DNA from: Cristatella mucedo
Lineage: Eukaryota > Bryozoa > Phylactolaemata > Cristatellidae
Direction of reading: 5' to 3'
DNA length: 64,000 nucleotides
Assembly (NCBI GenBank): GCA_009760855.2
Contig: WPIO01000014.1
Coordinates: 7,098,501-7,162,500, forward strand
Shown here: piece after piece, positions 58,430-64,000 of the stretch
Position numbering within the stretch: position 1 is the first letter of the stretch
Layout: every line of letters begins with the position of its first letter
Notes under the pieces: generated by a model
What the model was told of the DNA's origin: nothing
What the model saw: the letters and a program-made list of their open reading frames with translations, nothing else
Databases searched by the model: none
Made by a program: the position numbers and the translations under genes

Positions 58430-59122
58430 GGAATGTATCGTAATGTGTAGCTCCATAAAGCTACAAAGACTATATTGATGCTACTCAGAAGAGTTTTTTA
58501 CAGTGCCCTCACAGCATAAGTGGCTTTTGGTACGCATTCAGTAGCCAACAGACTTCATCTCACGCAACAAAGAGAAAGTTGGAAGCATAGCAGAGTCTGG
58601 AGAGCAGTTGAGGTAGAAAGTAGCTTGGAAGTAGCAGATCACGACCGCTGGAAAGGATATGCCATATTTAGCAGCAGAAGAGTAATTGTCGTTGCTTAGG
58701 AATCACGGAAGAGTTCCACAATATACGAACGACTTGCAGAGGTAAGGCCTCTGTCCCAAACGGTCGTAATGCGAAATTGCTATTTTTCTGTCCATGGAGG
58801 ACCTGATGGCACGTCAAAGCTGAAACTGTTGTAGCAGTTCAGCTAGGTATCAAGTAGCCAAAACATTGCTGGTCTTGAGGGTCAACTTAAGAACTTTACT
58901 CTGCATGAATTTATCAACCGGAATACGTCACAGGTAACTCAGCAAAGACTACACGTTCAAACCTTGGGATTGGTTCACTATTATTGCAGCCGTATTCATC
59001 ACCAGCTGCAGCTGCATACTTGAGTTCTTTGGCAGCCCAGCTAAAATTGGGAGAAGTTAAATCTGGCCAGGTCAAAAATTCGGATCTAGTTAGCATTTTT
59101 GCAAGCCACTCTGGTTGACAGT
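58430..59122 (-). mobile_element. LINE-B 3' copy, degenerate
   Basis: The rc of CACGCAACAAAGAGAAAG and CAGTAGCCAACAGACTTC are LINE-B blocks. Further up, GCAGCCGTATTCATC and TTTGCAAGCCACTCTGG align with the 50700-50830 region. No continuous reading frame survives. Confidence 0.7.
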
Positions 59123-59819
59123 CCCTAATTGAAAATATATTTTGGACGTGGTAGCTATCTCTGCAGGCTATCTGTTTCCTACAACTAAAACAATTTAGGC
59201 AGTCGTCAATAACGATCGCTTAAAACCTAGCACACAGTGACTTGTGAACTACAAGCTTACCTATTAAAGAAGATAAGTCTTCCAATCCTTCTACTTAGTA
59301 GACGTCTCCCTATCTGTTCCTTTTTATCATCTTCCATTGTAAAGAATAACGCTGACAGCCAAGAGTTATGTTGGTAAGGCAAGCATTCACTGTATCTTTC
59401 ACCGGAGCAAATTCGATGTTTCAAACGAGACACGAAGCCTACATCAGTCAGATAGCCTATTCTGAGCGCATTAAGTTTTTAAGCATGTCAGTAACATAAA
59501 AACAACATAAAAGTAGTGAAAGCAGGATAACTGTCTAGTAAGAAAGCGACAAACAGAGTAACGGGAGGTTAATTGCTTTCTGGTGCTAAGTATCTTTATA
59601 AAACGTTCACAGATCTTCCATTGGTTCGTGATTGCTCCCTGTGAAGTGGATCAGATTTTTCCAAAAGGACAGCATTAGTTCAAAAATCTTCTGAGCATTT
59701 TTTTAATTCACAAAGATATTTTGAGTTGATATAAATAAAACTGATCTTAATTCAAATTAAGGCTGTACATGCACAGTCTACCAGTCAAGCGACACATCGA
59801 ATTTAAGATTTTGTTGCTC
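59123..59819. other. Unrecognised spacer
   Basis: No gene or known repeat seen. Confidence 0.4.
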
Positions 59820-60320
59820 ACTTTTATGTCCATTCTTTCTTTAGCTCCAGCCTACTTATGAGATCCCCGACCGTGCTAAGCGTCGTACCAATCGCTTTTC
59901 AGAATTTAAATGTTTACCTATACCTCATACGAACCTTAAATCCTCCGAAGACCGTGCCTTGACTTCTTTTGCTTCCAAACTATGAAACTGACTCTTGAAT
60001 TTCGTCACGACATCCCCTGAGTTTACAAACTTTAAAAAGAAATTAAAAAGCACACCTTGGTATCCAAGCATTTAGTGGGTCTCTGTGATTCCTCTTAATG
60101 TGCTCATGCATGCTGACACTGCAAGCAGCCACGAACAAGACTTGTGTGCTGACCTTGTGCATGCCACCCATTTGCATATCAGTCTTGCTGTTTATGAAAG
60201 TGCTACCACAAGTGCTACCATTCCATCGCCTTTTCTTTAATAGCAAATAGAAAGTGCCTAGAGAGAGATTGAGGTCTCTGATGTTGCTTTATCAAGTGGG
60301 TTTAATATTATTTTTATTTT
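59820..60320 (+). mobile_element. LINE-A 3' copy
   Basis: CCGTGCTAAGCGTCGTACCA and CTATACCTCATACGAACC, the 3'UTR with TTAATGTGCTCATGCATGCTG, and a tail with AAGTGCCTAGAGAGAGATTG (stem AGAGA/TCTCT) then ATTATTTTTATTTT. The frame is broken. Confidence 0.78.
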
Positions 60321-61564
60321 TACATCAGCTGGCTACAAGCTACCGGTGGAAACGACTAAAATGCAAGTTTTTGTTAATGCTCTGTATAGTTTCGATTTCC
60401 TCAGCGCTAGTGAAACAAACGAATTGTCCTCGTAGCAATTGAAATGGTCGTAAAAGGAGTGCAATGCTTGTCGGATCGCGATGAGTGGAGTATGCAATGA
60501 ACGCTTACAATTGTTAAATCTATATACTATTGTCATCCAGGAAAATCTATCAAACACTGTCTCATCACGAAACCTCTAGAACCCAAGCTGACTAGGATGC
60601 TTATAAGTGCGACCAACATTTTATAAGATTGCAACTCATTCCTTATGTTCCCACCTCAAAGGTACGAATAATCAAAACTGGCAGCCATATGGGTTAAATA
60701 AGCTTTAATCTTAGGTTTGCGAAAATGTCTAGCTAAATTTAATTTATCTCATTAATTACATTGCATCGACATTTCCAGCATTAGAAAGACACTTTCGGCG
60801 GCCGTTAAACTATATTTCTTTGACTTTGGATCACAGCAGTGTAATGGTTTCCACTATGTAACATACAATTTTCATTATATCTATACAATGCTTTGAAATA
60901 TGAGACAGACTGCTAAGGCCTGTTTGTGATATGTTCGTAGCCCAATCGAAGACACGTAGAATACTCTAGCCGGACTCATAATATTTATATTTATGCTGTT
61001 ATTCTCATAATCAATTGCCTATAACATTGGCACAAACCTCGCTCCAGCTTAATGTGTGCATAGAATGTATCAATGCCAAGGAAGACTGCAATTTTAATGG
61101 CCAGGGCTCCTTATAACAATGTATTTATGGCAATTCGTTATTCCATTAAGGTCATTAAAGCAATTGCTAAGTCGAAACTAACGAACTTTTAGAGATTTTC
61201 CGAGGTTTCTCCATGAGACGTGGCTTTCTTTTTACATTCCAGTGAAAGAACCTCACTCCCTAAAGACCCTATACCATTTCGTCTGTTGTCTTCACTTACT
61301 GACGAACTGGGTCCAGCCATAATGAATTTTAAATTACTCTATTAAACAAGATGATTCCTTAGTCGAATCAGCGACAGTTACTTATAAAGCCTGCATTGCA
61401 TCCAAGGGTTCTAGCAAACTATTCTGCGGTTTCTAATTTTCTTTGGCAGCAAAGACTTGAATAATTGTTGCGTAAAAATTGTATAACACTTTTAGAAGAA
61501 CAAATGTTCAGTCTATACTTAAGGTAAACCATTTAACTGAAGCTGACATCCTGTCAGTAACTAA
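60321..61564. other. No gene recognised
   Basis: AT-rich with short open frames only. Confidence 0.4.
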
Positions 61565-61607
61565 CGCAGTAACTAGGTAACTAGTAACTAGTAACTAGTA
61601 ACTAGGC
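61565..61607. repeat. (GTAACTA)n heptamer minisatellite
   Basis: Four to five GTAACTA units (TAGGTAACTAGTAACTAGTA...) directly upstream of a LINE-A/SINE-A tail. Confidence 0.9.
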
Positions 61608-61720
61608 AGAATAATTATAATAATAATGACAATAATACATTTGATAAAGAACCCTTAGAGAACTAAATATTTTTGTAGACGCTTTACAGTTGCTGAGAAT
61701 CGAAGGAAAGACCACTCTGC
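61608..61720 (-). mobile_element. LINE-A/SINE-A tail fragment
   Basis: AATAATTATAATAATAATGA followed by TTGATAAAGAACCCTTAGAG, AACTAAATATTT and GACGCTTTACAGTTGCTG: the reverse of the shared tail with an ATT-repeat end. Confidence 0.55.
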
Positions 61721-62929
61721 TAACATTGATGGATCTATCAGCCACCATTAACATTACTGATTATGAAAGCCTACTGGGACGACTGAGAAAAAAACCCGCA
61801 TGTCTACCAGCTAGGGTGGCTCAAATGGTAACTGTTCAATAACGTTCAATTGTGGGGGTCAGGTCACACCTGCAAGACAAATCACCACTGGAGTCGGCTA
61901 AGGCGGTTTGCAATAAATACAGCAGATATGGCTGCATAATTTTCGACGACTGTTTGGCTTCCCCATAAGCTCTTGAAATACTGATGGGTCCGAGTTGATG
62001 AACGCCTAGCCCTGCTTATAGAGTTTTTTATTTAAATTGAGCTAAGAAGACACCTGGTAACAATACTGACCTTGCTTCAATTACAGTTCAGCCAAGCTTT
62101 ACAGATTTATAATTTTAGAAGGCTTCCTTAATGAGCTTTTTCGGAGAGTTGCACTCGTATTACCGTGGGCTGATCTAACAACGGCTATACAAGAGCTACA
62201 CACTGAATCGGCGGCAACTAGGCCTCAGGTTTCGTCCGAACTCTCATTCTATTGACGAGAGCTAATTTAGTGCTACCCAAACAGCGTTTTTATTTCATGT
62301 GAACAATAGGTTGCACAACCAACCTATGATCCGTACCAAAGCCTCTCGACAGTTACGGCTTAACAAAAAGTACAAAAAACCGAGCCGTTGGTGATCGTTT
62401 TAGACAGCAAGGATGAGCTTTCTCTTAAAGTGACCAACAAAGCTAAATATTTGACTAGGCTTTCAATGAATTTTAAGAGCCGTAACTGCTACTTTATTGC
62501 ACTGAGCTAGCTAGATACACTTGTTGAATCTTAGTTTCCAGCTATTTCCCTGTCCAATTGAGGATTCAGGTGAGGAACATTAAATTGTAGATTTTCCATG
62601 CACTGTAACAAACTGTACTCGGGAGTTTTGAGTCTGCTGAAAACAAAAGAAAATCTAGCCTGAGCCTACGCTTGCAAAATTCCTTAAGTGAATACGGAGT
62701 ATATTACCGCGTGGAAGATAACATATTTTCCCAGCTTCTACAGAAGCTGGTTCCCATAATACCAGTTAATGAGCATGGGACATTAACTTTGTATGCATTC
62801 AAACCTACGTATCGAGATGCATGCACGTCTAAGTCGTTGTTTTTGAGAACTCCTGCTCATCACAGCTAATTTGATGAAATCAGAGTGTCATCACTTTAGT
62901 TGAGCCTTCATTAGACCAGCATGCACGCC
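61721..62929. other. No gene recognised
   Basis: A 65-codon open frame at 62672-62869 (plus) has no recognisable family. Confidence 0.4.
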
Positions 62930-62949
62930 CGAGCTCACACGCGAACTCA

Positions 62950-62968
62950 GGCAAGCACAAACACACCT

Positions 62969-63028
<60 letters not shown>

Positions 63029-63034
63029 ACACAC
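62950..63034. repeat. (CA)n microsatellite
   Basis: CACACA runs with CG and TACA interruptions, about 85 bp. Confidence 0.93.
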
Positions 63035-63369
63035 TTGAGCATACAAAACCACACCCAGTAACGCCAAGCCTCCAGCTATAAAAAACCGAAACGATGCCAG
63101 TAAGTTAAATGAACACTGATGCAACGGGAGTGCATAAACATTAGTACAATTTTTTCATAGAGTTACAATTGAATGTGTAATGGAATGTGCTCTTAATGGT
63201 AATCTGCAATTGCTAGAGCTCGATCAGCAAATGAGCAGATATAGACTTTCTCATCGCTTTTGCAATGATGAGGGCCAGGCAAGGAAAAGTTCCTGAGCCA
63301 CGAACCAATCGCCGTAACAAATGAAGCACTGCCCACTAACAGCAGACTTGGTGTTCTGGCCAGATAAAT
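63035..63369. other. Unrecognised spacer
   Basis: No gene or known repeat seen. Confidence 0.4.
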
Positions 63370-64000
63370 TATGACCATTGACCAAAATATACAGCATTCC
63401 ACTCTATTTAGGTTGAAATCGACCGGACGTTGGTGTTACCTAGCTCACGTTTCTCGCAGATATTTGAGTGCAATCCCAATTTTATCGATCCATGAAATTT
63501 TCTGTCATTGTGGGCACGTGCACTTATGTACAGGAGCTGCAAGGCCTCACGTTTATTTTGCAATTCACTGCAAATAGCCACAATCTAATTTGGTTGATTT
63601 CAAATCCTGTAAAAACTAGCTCTACAAAGCTCCAAAAAGCTTGGAATGTGGAACTAGGCTACGTTTAAAATTTGCTCACAAAAATGCTTACAATTTCACA
63701 CAAGCTTCCTCGCGAAGTCCACTGAAATGAGATTGCAGCTGCCAAGGCCAATATGCAATCTGCTGAATTCCACGGCCTACCGACAGAAATCCTGCTGGAT
63801 AAGCTCCTGTTTTGATTACATGTGACAGCACACTTGGCGACAATTGTACTGGTAAAATTTCGCATGCATTGGTACAACTGTTCTCATGCAGTGGGCTGCA
63901 ATCTACTTCAACAGCCTGGGCCAATACTAAAATCCACAGAAAACCACCGAATCCACAACTTACCGGTTAGAAATATGCCGCATAGAGCACCAGTTTTAAT
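63370..64000 (+). repeat. ~175-bp satellite array III, runs off the window
   Basis: Monomers share AAAATTTCGCATGCATTGG, GTTCTCATGCAGTGGGCTGC, AACAGCCTGGGCCAATACTA and AAATCCACAGAAAACCACCG with the foldback arms, about 174 bp apart. Orientation matches the left arm (31.5-33 kb). Confidence 0.75.

Overview
The window looks like nuclear DNA from an invertebrate animal with a repeat-rich genome. The evidence is one intron-containing housekeeping gene (the HSP90 co-chaperone CDC37) with canonical GT-AG introns, many dead L2/CR1-type non-LTR retrotransposon 3' ends, tRNA-derived SINEs, hAT MITEs, long microsatellites and diverged satellite arrays. The CDC37 protein is bilaterian-like, with an N-terminus of the arthropod/ecdysozoan kind. 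I cannot name the species. There is no sign of prokaryotic organisation. All family names come from recognising the sequence by eye, without database searches.

Layout. 1-3.2 kb: GC-rich stretches, a possible coding exon at the left edge, and SINE/LINE tails. 3.2-11 kb: SINE-A and SINE-B copies, a dead LINE-B copy (6.5-7.5 kb), and otherwise unrecognised DNA. 11.3-13.3 kb: a 0.7-kb polypyrimidine tract and a CA/CT microsatellite. 14-25 kb: LINE-A copies on both strands, a weak candidate for a spliced minus-strand gene (19.2-20.8 kb), and a TIR-bounded element carrying degenerate CCCTAAA repeats (22.5-23.2 kb). 25.7-34.3 kb: two ~172-bp satellite arrays, a decayed LINE-B reverse transcriptase, and a 2.9-kb foldback structure whose arms are made of related ~180-bp monomers. 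35.7-48.5 kb: CDC37, eight coding exons, plus strand, 393 codons. 49-60 kb: LINE-A and LINE-B copies, two SPIN-like hAT MITEs with target-site duplications, and paired dispersed repeats. 60-64 kb: mostly unrecognised DNA, with another satellite array running off the right edge.

How parts relate. CDC37 is the only gene I can call with confidence. Among the repeats, SINE-A and LINE-A share a ~45-bp 3' tail with a small stem-loop, which suggests LINE-A-type machinery mobilised SINE-A. The satellite arrays and the arms of the foldback structure share core motifs and appear to be one superfamily. The most unusual structures are the foldback element, the telomere-like tract inside a TIR element, the SPIN-like MITEs, a perfect 51-bp palindrome in CDC37 intron 2 and a decayed duplicate of CDC37 exon 1 in intron 1.
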